Assembly: GCF_000739775.1 (NCBI RefSeq)
Contig: NZ_BBJH01000027.1
Location: forward strand, 93,074 to 157,073
Direction of reading: 5' to 3'
DNA length: 64,000 nucleotides
Source of the DNA: Paraburkholderia heleia NBRC 101817
GTDB taxonomy: Bacteria; Pseudomonadota; Gammaproteobacteria; Burkholderiales; Burkholderiaceae
Part shown: positions 16,524 through 24,500 of the stretch, in pieces
How positions within the stretch are numbered: position 1 is the first letter of the stretch
How the letters are laid out: the number at the start of each line of letters is the position of its first letter
Program-made: the position numbers and the translations under genes
Notes under the pieces: generated by a model
The model's database searches: none
What the model was told of the DNA's origin: nothing
Seen by the model: only the letters and a program-made list of their open reading frames with translations

Positions 16524-17457
16524 GCCACCGGCTGGGACCGCACACGCCGGCCAGAGCGGTTTCGCACCCGCCCGGCAAGCGTTTCTCGATGCCTGCCGTC
16601 TCGACGTGGAAACCCCCAAGCCCGGCAACGTCAGCATGCGCAGCGCCGGCCATGGCATGCGCGCGGCGCAGTTTCTCGCCAGCGCCGAAGCTGCCGCCGG
16701 CGCGCTCGTCGCCCCCGGCGCAACGGTCGGGCAGCGCGTGCTCGATGCGGTCGCGCGCACGCGCGAAGCGGCCGGCTGCAACACGAACCTCGGCATCGTG
16801 CTGCTCGTCGCCCCGCTCGCCGCCGCGCTGGAAGACACTGCCCGCCCGCTGCGCGCCGCGCATTGGCGCGACGCCACGGAACGCGTGCTCGCGCGCCTCG
16901 ATCTCGACGACACACGCCTCGCGTATCGCGCGATCGCGCTCGCCAATCCGGGGGGCCTGGGCGATGCGCCCGAACAGTCCGTTCATGGCACGCCCACCGT
17001 CGCGTTGCGCGACGCGATGAAGCTCGCCGCCGCGCGCGACAGCATCGCCCGCCAGTACGCGGACGGCTTTCGCGACGTATTCGAAACGGGCCTCGCCGCG
17101 TGGCGCGCCATGCCCGCGAACCAGCCGCGCCTTGCTACGCTGCACGTGTTTCTCACCTTCCTCGCGCGCTGGCCCGACTCGCACATTGTGCGTAAGCAGG
17201 GCGCGGCCGTGGCGCACAGTGTCACGCTTGCGGCACGCGAGCGGCACACACGTTGGCTCGGCAAGCTGCACGAAGCGCGGCTCGACGCCCGCGACGCCGC
17301 CCGCGCCCCCCCGCCCGACGCGCTCGATGCGCTCGATGCGCTCGATGCATTCGATGCATGGGACGCCGAACTGAAGGCCCGCGCCATCAACCCCGGCACC
17401 AGCGCCGACCTGACGGTCGCCACGCTGTTCGTCGCGGGCTGCCTCGCCCGCGCATGA
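16516..17457 (+). CDS. CitG/MdcB-like protein of the H4MPT cluster
   Basis: 313 residues related to triphosphoribosyl-dephospho-CoA synthase. The signature VETPKPGNVSM (about 33-43) corresponds to the PKPGLV motif of CitG, and CNTNLGIVLLVAPLA is a family block. Neither citrate lyase nor malonate decarboxylase genes are here, so the enzyme probably transfers a phosphoribosyl-type group during cofactor synthesis; function unproven. Near the C-terminus five 9 bp units encode Asp-Ala-Leu/Phe/Trp repeats (17317-17361). The family is a regular member of bacterial H4MPT clusters. Confidence 0.8.
   Translation: MAEPPAGTAHAGQSGFAPARQAFLDACRLDVETPKPGNVSMRSAGHGMRAAQFLASAEAAAGALVAPGATVGQRVLDAVARTREAAGCNTNLGIVLLVAPLAAALEDTARPLRAAHWRDATERVLARLDLDDTRLAYRAIALANPGGLGDAPEQSVHGTPTVALRDAMKLAAARDSIARQYADGFRDVFETGLAAWRAMPANQPRLATLHVFLTFLARWPDSHIVRKQGAAVAHSVTLAARERHTRWLGKLHEARLDARDAARAPPPDALDALDALDAFDAWDAELKARAINPGTSADLTVATLFVAGCLARA
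17317..17361 (+). repeat. In-frame 9 bp tandem repeat
   Basis: Five units of the type GATGCGCTC, the last two diverged (GATGCATTC, GATGCATGG), encode DAL-DAL-DAL-DAF-DAW in the CitG-like protein. Unit length is a multiple of three, so copy changes would not break the frame. Confidence 0.85.
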
Positions 17458-17507
17458 GCGCGGCGCGAACTGCATCGGCCGCGCCTCGCGAAGCGCGCCG
17501 CGCGCGC

Positions 17508-17523
17508 TGGCACGGTTCCTGTT
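17508..17523 (+). promoter_or_regulatory. Possible sigma54 promoter of fae
   Basis: TGGCACGGTTCCTGTT has a perfect -24 block TGGCACG; the -12 block reads CTGTT, with T where GC expects C. Located about 135 bp before the fae ATG, in a 199 bp gap. The -12 mismatch makes it uncertain. Confidence 0.35.
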
Positions 17524-17656
17524 AGTGAATGCCACCGTGTTTCACCCCGCCGCCCGTCGATCGCGGACTGGCTCCGACCTGGACGGCACTTCATCCGGCA
17601 CGTTCGCAAGCCCGTTATTCATGTCAGCAGGCCCTTATCCATCACGGAGGAACAAT

Positions 17657-18166
17657 ATGGCCAAGATCAATCGCGTCCTGATAGGAGAGTCGCTCGTCGG
17701 CGAAGGCAATGAAGTCGCGCACATCGACCTGCTGATCGGCCCGCGGGGTTCGGCTGCGGAACTCGCGTTCTGCAATGCGCTCACCAACAACAAGGACGGC
17801 TTCACATCGCTGCTCGCCGTGGTGGCGCCCAACCTGCTCGCCAAGCCGAACACGATCCTCTTCAACAAGGTGACGATCAAGGGCGCGCGCCAGGCCGTGC
17901 AGATGTTCGGGCCCGCGCAGCATGCGGTCGCGCTCGCGGTGGCCGACAGCGTGGAAGACGGCACGATCCCGAAGGACGAAGCCGACGACCTCTTCCTGTG
18001 CGTGGGCGTGTTCATTCACTGGCAGGCGGAGGACGACAAGAAGATTCAGGAATACAACTACAAGGCCACGCGCGAGGCGATCAAGCGTGCCGTGAACGGC
18101 GAGCCGAGCGCGGCCGAAGTCGTGGCGAAGAAGGGCACCGTCGCGCATCCGTTCGCGCCGAACTAG
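17657..18166 (+). CDS. fae: Formaldehyde-activating enzyme
   Basis: 169 residues. Condenses formaldehyde with H4MPT to methylene-H4MPT, the entry step of C1 oxidation and the main formaldehyde detoxification. The N-terminal block LVGEGNEVAHIDLLIGPRG includes the conserved catalytic-site His22. Length is exactly that of the family. A strong RBS (GGAGGAACA) stands before the ATG; the in-frame upstream extension to 17525 is not family-like. Usually among the most abundant proteins during growth on methanol. Confidence 0.97.
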   Translation: MAKINRVLIGESLVGEGNEVAHIDLLIGPRGSAAELAFCNALTNNKDGFTSLLAVVAPNLLAKPNTILFNKVTIKGARQAVQMFGPAQHAVALAVADSVEDGTIPKDEADDLFLCVGVFIHWQAEDDKKIQEYNYKATREAIKRAVNGEPSAAEVVAKKGTVAHPFAPN

Positions 18167-18205
18167 GGCAATCCGGTCGCGAAAGAACGTGGCGATGCCG
18201 GTGGC

Positions 18206-18227
18206 CGGCGCCCCGCATGGGGCGCCG
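18206..18227 (+). terminator. GC-rich stem-loop after fae
   Basis: CGGCGCCCC-GCAT-GGGGCGCCG: nine perfect pairs, four-base loop, 39 bp after the fae stop. No T-run follows, so it may stabilise the fae message or weaken read-through rather than terminate. Confidence 0.5.
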
Positions 18228-18258
18228 CAAGGTACGACTCCTCTCATGAGGGTGTGAA

Positions 18259-18666
18259 ATGACCCTACGAAGCTGTGTGTTGCTGGCCTGCGCCTCGCTT
18301 GCGTTCGCCGTGCCGCTCGCGCGGGCCGACGACGACACCGTGAAAACGCCGCCTCCGGCGGCCGGCTACAACTATCCGACTCAGGGACGTGTGGAATACG
18401 TGCTGGGCTGCATGGACGAGAACGGTCACGACTTTGCAAACGTGTACAAATGCTCATGCGTGATCGACCGGATGGCGGCCGTGCTGCCTTACGACGATTT
18501 CGTCGACCAGTCCACCTTCGCGAAGTACGCGACGCTAGGCGGCGAAGGCGGCTCGGAGTTTCGCGTCGACCGCGCGAAAGCACAGGCCAAACGATTTCGC
18601 ACGTTGCAGACCGAGGCGTATCGCAGTTGCGGGCTAGGCCACGAGAAGACGGCATCGACGCCGTAG
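18259..18666 (+). CDS. Small secreted cysteine-containing protein, function unknown
   Basis: 135 residues with a clear signal peptide (about 1-23, ending PLARA). The mature part has Cys51, Cys65, Cys67 (CSC) and Cys124, with the sequence YVLGCMDENG-HDFANVYKCSC. The four cysteines could form disulphides or bind a metal, but there is no CxxCH haem motif. I do not recognise the family with certainty. It follows fae by 92 bp and ends before a bidirectional terminator, so it is probably the last gene of the C1 operon and a periplasmic partner of methanol oxidation. Confidence 0.75.
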   Translation: MTLRSCVLLACASLAFAVPLARADDDTVKTPPPAAGYNYPTQGRVEYVLGCMDENGHDFANVYKCSCVIDRMAAVLPYDDFVDQSTFAKYATLGGEGGSEFRVDRAKAQAKRFRTLQTEAYRSCGLGHEKTASTP

Positions 18667-18716
18667 CGTGCGGCGCACAAAACCATCCAGAACCGCGGAA
18701 GAACCCTGATAAGCAG

Positions 18717-18745
18717 CGAGGCGGCCCGATCGTGGCGCCGCCTCG
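18717..18745. terminator. Bidirectional terminator
   Basis: CGAGGCGGC (18717-18725) pairs with GCCGCCTCG (18737-18745) and is followed by TTT. It lies between two converging genes. Confidence 0.6.
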
Positions 18746-18761
18746 TTTGCATGCGTAGCGT

Positions 18762-19280
18762 TTAATTCGGAAAGAGCCCCTGGCCGAGCGACGCATAGTC
18801 GGCGAGCGCCGTCGCCGCTTTGCCCATATCGCTGCGTTGCCGTTCGATCTGCACGCCAACGGCGGAAACGTCGTCGAACTTCGCGGGTTTCGCGAGCGAC
18901 ACGCGCACCCAGTGCGCCCCGAACTCGACGATCACGAGACGCGCAACCGCCTCAGCCAGTGCTTCGAGCAAACGCACGCCGTGCGCCGCGAGCAAAGCAT
19001 GCAGCGCCCCGCGCACGGCCGCGTAATCGATGGTGTCTTCAATGCGATCCGTGCTGCATGCGCGAATGGCGGGTACGCCGATGGCAAGGTTCATGCGAAC
19101 AGGTTGAGCAACGCCCTCCTCGCTTTTGTCGATGCCGATCACCGTGTGCCCGACGAAATTCTCGATGAACACGATATCCATGCGCGTGGGCAACGCTTGC
19201 GGGGAGCTCGCATCGAGCGGCGCGGCGTCGGCGCAGGCGGTGGAGAAACCGTCGAGGCGAGCGGTATCGGTTCGGTACAT
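18762..19280 (-). CDS. FolB-like dihydroneopterin aldolase
   Basis: 172 residues. The core from about residue 34 (MDIVFIENFVGHTVIGID) resembles FolB/FolX: TIDYAAVRGALHALLAAHG, LLEALAEAVARLV and VSLAKPAKF with the conserved Lys region. FolB cleaves dihydroneopterin to 6-hydroxymethyl-dihydropterin, a precursor of both folate and H4MPT, so this copy probably supplies methanopterin synthesis. RBS GGAGG sits 5 bp before ATG 19280, supporting a 33-residue N-terminal extension that is unusual for FolB; an internal ATG at 19181 would give the standard length. Confidence 0.8.
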   Translation of the reverse strand: MYRTDTARLDGFSTACADAAPLDASSPQALPTRMDIVFIENFVGHTVIGIDKSEEGVAQPVRMNLAIGVPAIRACSTDRIEDTIDYAAVRGALHALLAAHGVRLLEALAEAVARLVIVEFGAHWVRVSLAKPAKFDDVSAVGVQIERQRSDMGKAATALADYASLGQGLFPN

Positions 19281-19737
19281 GGTGTCCTCCGCCGCAGTGC
19301 GGCAATTGGCTGAATGATGCGATGCGAATCCGCGCTACGCGATACAGGCTGAACGGAAAGTGGAGCACTCTGCGCCGAACCTGCAACACGCATGCGCACG
19401 ACGGTTTAATTAGCGCCAGCATTTGCATACGGCGGCGCGCTGCGGTACAGCATGGCGCGAAGAGAAGCAAAAAGCGGGCGCGCTATGTAAAGTTATTTCG
19501 ACTGCTTATTGAATGGAAACGACATCGGGCGTAAAGTTTTAAGCCAACGCCGGATGTCAGGGCGGGACGCTCAGCACGCACACAACCCAAGACGTTGCGG
19601 CGTCGGGGAAAACAGGTTCGATAAAGCGACAATCGTCGTCGCGCATGTCTGGTCAAGGCACCCGCGGCGAAAGCCCCCGGGCTTTCGCCGCATTGCCAGC
19701 CCGGTGCGCACGCATTGACGCAACGGAGACAAGCCCC
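19281..19737. promoter_or_regulatory. Intergenic region upstream of the sigma54 activator gene
   Basis: 457 bp between divergent genes. It has an AT-richer part (about 19400-19540) likely to hold the promoters, and a 28 bp perfect palindrome near the activator gene (listed separately). No credible gene was seen. Confidence 0.5.
19664..19691. promoter_or_regulatory. 28 bp palindrome in the leader of the activator gene
   Basis: GCGGCGAAAGCCC, two C bases, then GGGCTTTCGCCGC: 13 perfect pairs, ending 46 bp before the ATG. As RNA it would be a very stable hairpin without a T-run; as DNA it could be an operator. Either would suit self-control of the regulator. Confidence 0.55.
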
Positions 19738-21768
19738 ATGTCGTTGCTCACTGACAGCAATCTGCACGTCCGTGAAGTCATGAATGTCGTCAACCGCCAA
19801 CTCGCCACGCGTCCTACCAGCGAACCGGTAGCCCAATCGTGGGCGCGTTGCGTCAACGAGTTCAATCTCGATCCTTCACGCTTTACCCCTCCACCTGTCC
19901 TGACCGACTACGAACTCAGCCAGCGCCGCGAGGCCGTGAGCGACCTGATCGCATGCGCGAAGCTGGAAATGACCACGCTCTATCAGCAACTGGCCGACCC
20001 GGAACTCGCCGTGGCGCTCGTCGATGCCGGCGGCGTGATCGTGCACCAGGTCTCCTCGATGCCATTCGCCGAAGCGGTCGCCGCGGACGGCTTCCGCGTC
20101 GGCGCAATGTGGAGCGAACGCGAGGCCGGGACGAACGGCATGGGCACGTGTCTCGCGGAACGCGAATGCATTGCCGTGTGCCAGCACGAGCATTTCTATC
20201 CGCGCTATACGTCGCTCACCTGCTCGGCCGCGCCGATTTTCGACGACCGCGGCGAGATTGCCGGCGTGCTCGACGTGACGAGCCGTTCGAGACTCCTGCA
20301 GCAGCATTCGCTCGTGCTCGTGGGCATGTCGCGGCAAATGATCGAAAACCGCTTGCTCGATGCGCGTTACCGGCACGCGAACATGATTCATTTTCATAGC
20401 CGCCCGGAGTTCGTCGGCACGCTGCACGGCGGCAAGCTGGCCGTGGCCGACGACAGCACCGTGCTCGCGGCGAACCGCAGCGCCCTCTTCCAGCTCGGCT
20501 TCCGCTCGCTTGGCGAATTGCGCGGCCGGCGTATCGAAGAGGCGTTCAATGCGTCTCTCGAAGACATGATCGCGCGCAGCATGCGCGGCTCCTTCCATCC
20601 GATCACCGTGTATAGCGCGAATGCGAGCAACCGCTTTTTCCTCGTCGCGCAAACGCCCCAGAACAGTGCGGGATTGAGCACGCGCATCGCGGTATCCGCG
20701 CCCGCCGCGCGCAGCCGCACGCAGGAAAAGCAACCTGCGCCGCCGCGGCTCGACGAAATCGCGCACCTCGAATTCGGCGACCCGCTCATGGCCTCGCAAA
20801 TCCAGCTGGCCGCGCGCGTGGTCCAGCGCAAGATCCCCATCGTGCTGCGTGGCCAGACCGGCACCGGCAAGGAGGTCTTCGCGCAGGCGCTGCACAGCAT
20901 CAGCCCGCATGCTTCCGGACCGTTCGTGCCGGTGAATTGCGCCTCGCTGCCGGAGAACCTGATCGAGAGCGAACTGTTCGGCTATCGCGCGGGCGCGTTC
21001 ACGGGCGCGCAGCGCGAAGGGCGGCGCGGCAAGATCGTGCAGGCCAATGGCGGCACGCTCTTTCTCGACGAGATCGGCGATATGCCGCTCGCGTTGCAGG
21101 CGCGCCTGCTGCGCGTGATCGAGGAGCACGAGGTCACGCCGCTCGGCGCGGAAACGACCGTCAAGGTCGACTTCCAGCTCGTAAGCGCGAGCCATCGCAA
21201 TCTGCTCGAACTCGTGCATGGCGGGCAATTCCGCGAGGATCTGTATTACCGGCTCAAGGGCGTCGAGCTGACCCTGCCGCCGCTGCGCGAGCGCGTGGAC
21301 AAACTCGCGCTGATTCACCATCTGCTCGCGAGCGAAACCGACAACGACGCGCCGGAACTGACACCCGAAGCGCAGCACGCGTTGCTCACGTACCCGTGGC
21401 CCGGCAATATCCGCCAGTTGCGCCATGTCTTGCAGATGGCGATCGCGCTATGCGACGGGCAACTGATTCGCAGCGAAGACCTGCCCGCCGAAATCGTGCA
21501 ACGTGGGCCCGAAACCGATGTGCCGGCCGCCTCGCGCGCCGCGGCGCCTGCGCCGCTGCAACCCGCCGACGCCACCGGCCTCCCGGCGCTCAACGCGCTC
21601 CAGATCAAGGAGCGCGAGACGGTGCTCGCGCTGCTCGACGAGCACCGCTGGAACGTGAGCAATGTCGCCAAGGCGCTGGCCATGAGCCGCAACACGCTGT
21701 ATCGCAAGATGCGCCGGCTGCATATCCGGCTCTCGCACGAGGGTGCGGCGCTCGACGAAAGCGCGTGA
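19738..21768 (+). CDS. Sigma54-dependent activator, AcoR type
   Basis: 676 residues. N-terminal sensing part with a GAF-like domain (about 60-210, EREAGTNGMGTCLAERECIA), then an AAA+ domain with Walker A RGQTGTGKE near 371-379 and the sigma54-contact motif GAFTGA near 420, Walker B GGTLFLDEIGDM, and a Fis-type helix-turn-helix at the end (NVSNVAKALAMSRNTLYRKM). Related to AcoR of acetoin metabolism, but located inside the C1 island and directly upstream of H4MPT genes. Probably activates the sigma54-like promoters noted in this window. ATG 19738 follows GGAGAC. Confidence 0.9.
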   Translation: MSLLTDSNLHVREVMNVVNRQLATRPTSEPVAQSWARCVNEFNLDPSRFTPPPVLTDYELSQRREAVSDLIACAKLEMTTLYQQLADPELAVALVDAGGVIVHQVSSMPFAEAVAADGFRVGAMWSEREAGTNGMGTCLAERECIAVCQHEHFYPRYTSLTCSAAPIFDDRGEIAGVLDVTSRSRLLQQHSLVLVGMSRQMIENRLLDARYRHANMIHFHSRPEFVGTLHGGKLAVADDSTVLAANRSALFQLGFRSLGELRGRRIEEAFNASLEDMIARSMRGSFHPITVYSANASNRFFLVAQTPQNSAGLSTRIAVSAPAARSRTQEKQPAPPRLDEIAHLEFGDPLMASQIQLAARVVQRKIPIVLRGQTGTGKEVFAQALHSISPHASGPFVPVNCASLPENLIESELFGYRAGAFTGAQREGRRGKIVQANGGTLFLDEIGDMPLALQARLLRVIEEHEVTPLGAETTVKVDFQLVSASHRNLLELVHGGQFREDLYYRLKGVELTLPPLRERVDKLALIHHLLASETDNDAPELTPEAQHALLTYPWPGNIRQLRHVLQMAIALCDGQLIRSEDLPAEIVQRGPETDVPAASRAAAPAPLQPADATGLPALNALQIKERETVLALLDEHRWNVSNVAKALAMSRNTLYRKMRRLHIRLSHEGAALDESA

Positions 21769-21787
21769 ATCGAGCCATGACCCGCGC

Positions 21788-22384
21788 ATGACCCAGGCGC
21801 CCGCCCGCCGTCTCGAGCACTTCAAGGACGACGCACGCTTTGCGTGGTGCGTGACCGGCTCCGGCCATCTGCTCGAAGAATCGCTCGCGCTTGCGCTCAC
21901 GCTGCCGGGCGTCGATCTCTTTCTATCCGCGGCCGCCGAGGAAGTGCTGCCGCTCTACGGCTGGACGCTGCCCGGACTGCGCAATCACTTTCGCGTGCTG
22001 CGCGACAACAGCGCGAGCGGCGTGCCGGTGGGCATGCTCTATCACGGCACGTATCACACCGTGGTAATCGCGCCGGCCACGAGCAACACCGTGGCCAAAT
22101 GCGCGTTCGGCATCTCCGACACGCTCCCTACCAACATGTATGCGCAGGCCGGCAAGCAATGCATTCCCGGCATTGTTTTTGCGTGCGATACGGAGCCGAC
22201 CGTGCTCACGCACAGCCCCGACGAGTGGGTCGAGCTGCGCCCGCGGCGGATCGAACTCGACAACGTCGAGCGCCTGTCGCGCTTCGAATACACCACCCTC
22301 GTCCGCTCGCTCGATGAACTGAAGGCGGCGCTCGAAGCACGCATGTCGACACTCGGTCTCGCATGGATCACATCGTCTTCCTGA
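21788..22384 (+). CDS. Flavoprotein, dihydromethanopterin reductase-like
   Basis: 198 residues of the FMN-binding flavoprotein/decarboxylase-like family (AfpA/DmrB type). Family features: VTGSGHLLEESLAL near the N-terminus and VIAPATSNTVAKCAFGISDT around 95-114 for FMN binding. In methanogens DmrB reduces dihydromethanopterin to H4MPT, and homologues lie in H4MPT clusters of Burkholderiales, so reduction of dihydromethanopterin is the most probable job. The gene starts 19 bp after the activator and its 3' end overlaps the next gene by 22 bp. Confidence 0.85.
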   Translation: MTQAPARRLEHFKDDARFAWCVTGSGHLLEESLALALTLPGVDLFLSAAAEEVLPLYGWTLPGLRNHFRVLRDNSASGVPVGMLYHGTYHTVVIAPATSNTVAKCAFGISDTLPTNMYAQAGKQCIPGIVFACDTEPTVLTHSPDEWVELRPRRIELDNVERLSRFEYTTLVRSLDELKAALEARMSTLGLAWITSSS

Positions 22385-23745
22385 CCGGCCGGCTCGCCGA
22401 AAAGAGCCTCCTGCGCGTGCTGGAAGGCATGGCGCCCACGCCGTTCACGTGGGAGATTCGCGAAATCGGCCTGCAGGTGGCCGCGCTGATGACCGCCGAC
22501 ATGATCCGCCGTCGCGTGAGCGCGCCGCTCGCCGCGCAGCGCGTGATCGTGCCGGGGCGCTGCCGGGGCGAGCTCGCCGCGCTGAGCGCGCACTACGGCG
22601 TGCCGTTCGAGCGCGGCCCCGAGGAAGTGAAAGACCTGCCGCAGTATTTCGGCCATGCGGCGAAACCCTTCGATCTGACCCGCTACGAGACCGGGATATT
22701 CGCGGAGATCGTCGACGCGCCGCATCTCGATCTCGACGCCATTGCCGCGCGCGCCCGCGCTTACGCGGCACAAGGCGCCGACGTGATCGACCTGGGCTGC
22801 CTGCCCGATACGCCGTTCGCGCACCTCGAAGACGCGGTGCGCCGGCTCAAGGCCGAAGGCCATCGCGTGAGCGTCGACTCGATGCGCACCGACGAGTTGC
22901 TGCGCGGTGGCCGCGCGGGCGCGGACTACCTCATGAGCCTGAACCTCGACACGCTGTGGATTGCCGACGAGGTGAGCGCCACGCCGATACTCGTGGCGCG
23001 TCATCCAGGCGACCCCGCCTCGCTCGACGCAGCCATCGAACACTGCGCCGCGCGCGGACGCCCTTTTCTCGCCGATCCGATTCTCGATCCGATCCCGTTC
23101 GGCCTCGCCGCTTCGATTGCGCGCTACGTGCAGTTGCGTGCGCGCTACCCGGAAGTGGCGATCATGATGGGCATCGGCAACGTGACCGAACTGACCGAAG
23201 CGGACACCAGTGGCATCAACGCCGTGCTGCTCGGCATGGCGGCGGAGTTGCGCGTAAGCGCGGTGCTCACCACTTCGGTCAGCCAGCATGCGCGGCGCGC
23301 GGTGCGCGAAGCCGACGTGGCGCGCCGAGTGATGCATGCCGCGCGCGAGGCGCAGGTGCTGCCCAAGGGCATCGACGGCGACCTCGCGACCGTGCACGCC
23401 AGGCGTCCGTTTCCCTATAGCGCCGCCGAGATCGACGAAGTGGCGCGCGAGGTGCGCGACCCGAATTTCCGCGTGCAGGTCAGCGCCGAAGGCCTTCATG
23501 TCTACAACCGCGACGGCCATCGTCGCGGCAGTGATCCGTTCGCGCTCTACCCGCAACTGCACCTCGAAGCCGACGGCGGCCACGCCTTCTATATGGGCGT
23601 GCAGCTCGCGCGCGCGGAGATTGCGTGGCGGCTCGGCAAACGGTTCGATCAGGACCAGCCGCTCGACTGGGGCTGCGCGATCGAGCGCGACGAACAGGAT
23701 CTCTCGGCATGGTGCGCTCCCGGCGAGACGATGAAAAAACGTTGA
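22363..23745 (+). CDS. Dihydropteroate synthase-like protein (DUF6513 type)
   Basis: 460 residues. The N-terminal third is family-specific (IVFLTGRLAEKSLLRVLE); the middle (about 125-330) is a TIM barrel like dihydropteroate synthase, with VIDLGCLPDTPF, VSVDSMRTDELLRGG and a C-terminal part of unknown role. A DHPS would join the pterin and the RFAP-derived arylamine; this protein is the expected H4MPT counterpart, though this has not been shown biochemically to my knowledge. Start ATG lies within the end of the flavoprotein gene. Confidence 0.82.
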   Translation: MDHIVFLTGRLAEKSLLRVLEGMAPTPFTWEIREIGLQVAALMTADMIRRRVSAPLAAQRVIVPGRCRGELAALSAHYGVPFERGPEEVKDLPQYFGHAAKPFDLTRYETGIFAEIVDAPHLDLDAIAARARAYAAQGADVIDLGCLPDTPFAHLEDAVRRLKAEGHRVSVDSMRTDELLRGGRAGADYLMSLNLDTLWIADEVSATPILVARHPGDPASLDAAIEHCAARGRPFLADPILDPIPFGLAASIARYVQLRARYPEVAIMMGIGNVTELTEADTSGINAVLLGMAAELRVSAVLTTSVSQHARRAVREADVARRVMHAAREAQVLPKGIDGDLATVHARRPFPYSAAEIDEVAREVRDPNFRVQVSAEGLHVYNRDGHRRGSDPFALYPQLHLEADGGHAFYMGVQLARAEIAWRLGKRFDQDQPLDWGCAIERDEQDLSAWCAPGETMKKR

Positions 23746-23773
23746 GCGTGCAACGGTATCCGGCTGGACATGC

Positions 23774-24478
23774 TCAACGCGCCATGACCGCGCCCTCGCG
23801 CTCCTGCTGCCCCAGCGCGCCGCGCAACGCGCCAATGGCTTGCGCGTAGTCGCTCGCGCCGAACACGGCGGAACCGGCCACGAACACGTCCGCCCCGGCC
23901 TCGGCGATCTGCGCGATATTCGACGCCTTCACGCCGCCGTCCACCTCGACCAGCAAGCGTCGGCCCGTGCGCTGCATCGCGGCGTCCACGCGCTCGCGCA
24001 CCAACCGCAACTTCGCGAGCGTGGCGGGAATGAACGCCTGGCCGCCGAAGCCGGGATTCACCGACATCACGAGCACCACGTCGAGCTGATCGATCACATG
24101 ATCGAGCACCGTGAGCGGCGTGGCCGGGTTGAGCGCAAGCCCCGCGCGCGCCCCGCTTGCCTGGATGAGTTCGAGCGTGCGGTGCACATGCAGCGACGCC
24201 TCAGGATGAAAGCTGATGAGGCTCGCACCCGCCTGCGCGAAGGGCACCACGAGCGCATCCACAGGCGTGGTCATGAGATGCACGTCGAGCGGCACGTTCG
24301 CGTGCGGCCGGATCGCCGCGCACACGCATGGGCCGACCGTGAGGTTGGGCACGTAGTGGTTGTCCATCGCGTCGAGATGAAGCCAGTCCGCGCCGGCCGC
24401 CGTGACGTCGCGCACCTCGTCGGCGAGATGCGCAAAGTCCGCCGAGAGCAGCGACGGGGCAATCAGGAAATCGCGCAT
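23774..24478 (-). CDS. cbbE: Ribulose-phosphate 3-epimerase
   Basis: 234 residues. Interconverts ribulose 5-phosphate and xylulose 5-phosphate in the Calvin cycle. Motifs: IAPSLLSADFAHL, metal-site LHLDAMDNHYVPN, MSVNPGFGGQAF and EVDGGV. ATG 24478 follows AAGGAGA; the five-residue upstream extension is unlikely. It is the last gene of the cbb operon, 22 bp after the aldolase, and converges on the DHPS-like gene. Confidence 0.95.
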   Translation of the reverse strand: MRDFLIAPSLLSADFAHLADEVRDVTAAGADWLHLDAMDNHYVPNLTVGPCVCAAIRPHANVPLDVHLMTTPVDALVVPFAQAGASLISFHPEASLHVHRTLELIQASGARAGLALNPATPLTVLDHVIDQLDVVLVMSVNPGFGGQAFIPATLAKLRLVRERVDAAMQRTGRRLLVEVDGGVKASNIAQIAEAGADVFVAGSAVFGASDYAQAIGALRGALGQQEREGAVMAR

Positions 24479-24500
24479 GGCCGTCTCCTTCACGCGGTGT

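Noticed and set aside
16516..17457. Citrate lyase or malonate decarboxylase accessory gene
   Set aside because: No lyase or decarboxylase subunits are present; operon context is H4MPT metabolism.
19378..19400. sigma54-like element upstream of the FolB-like gene
   Set aside because: On the minus strand the -24 GG is replaced by CG, an essential position.
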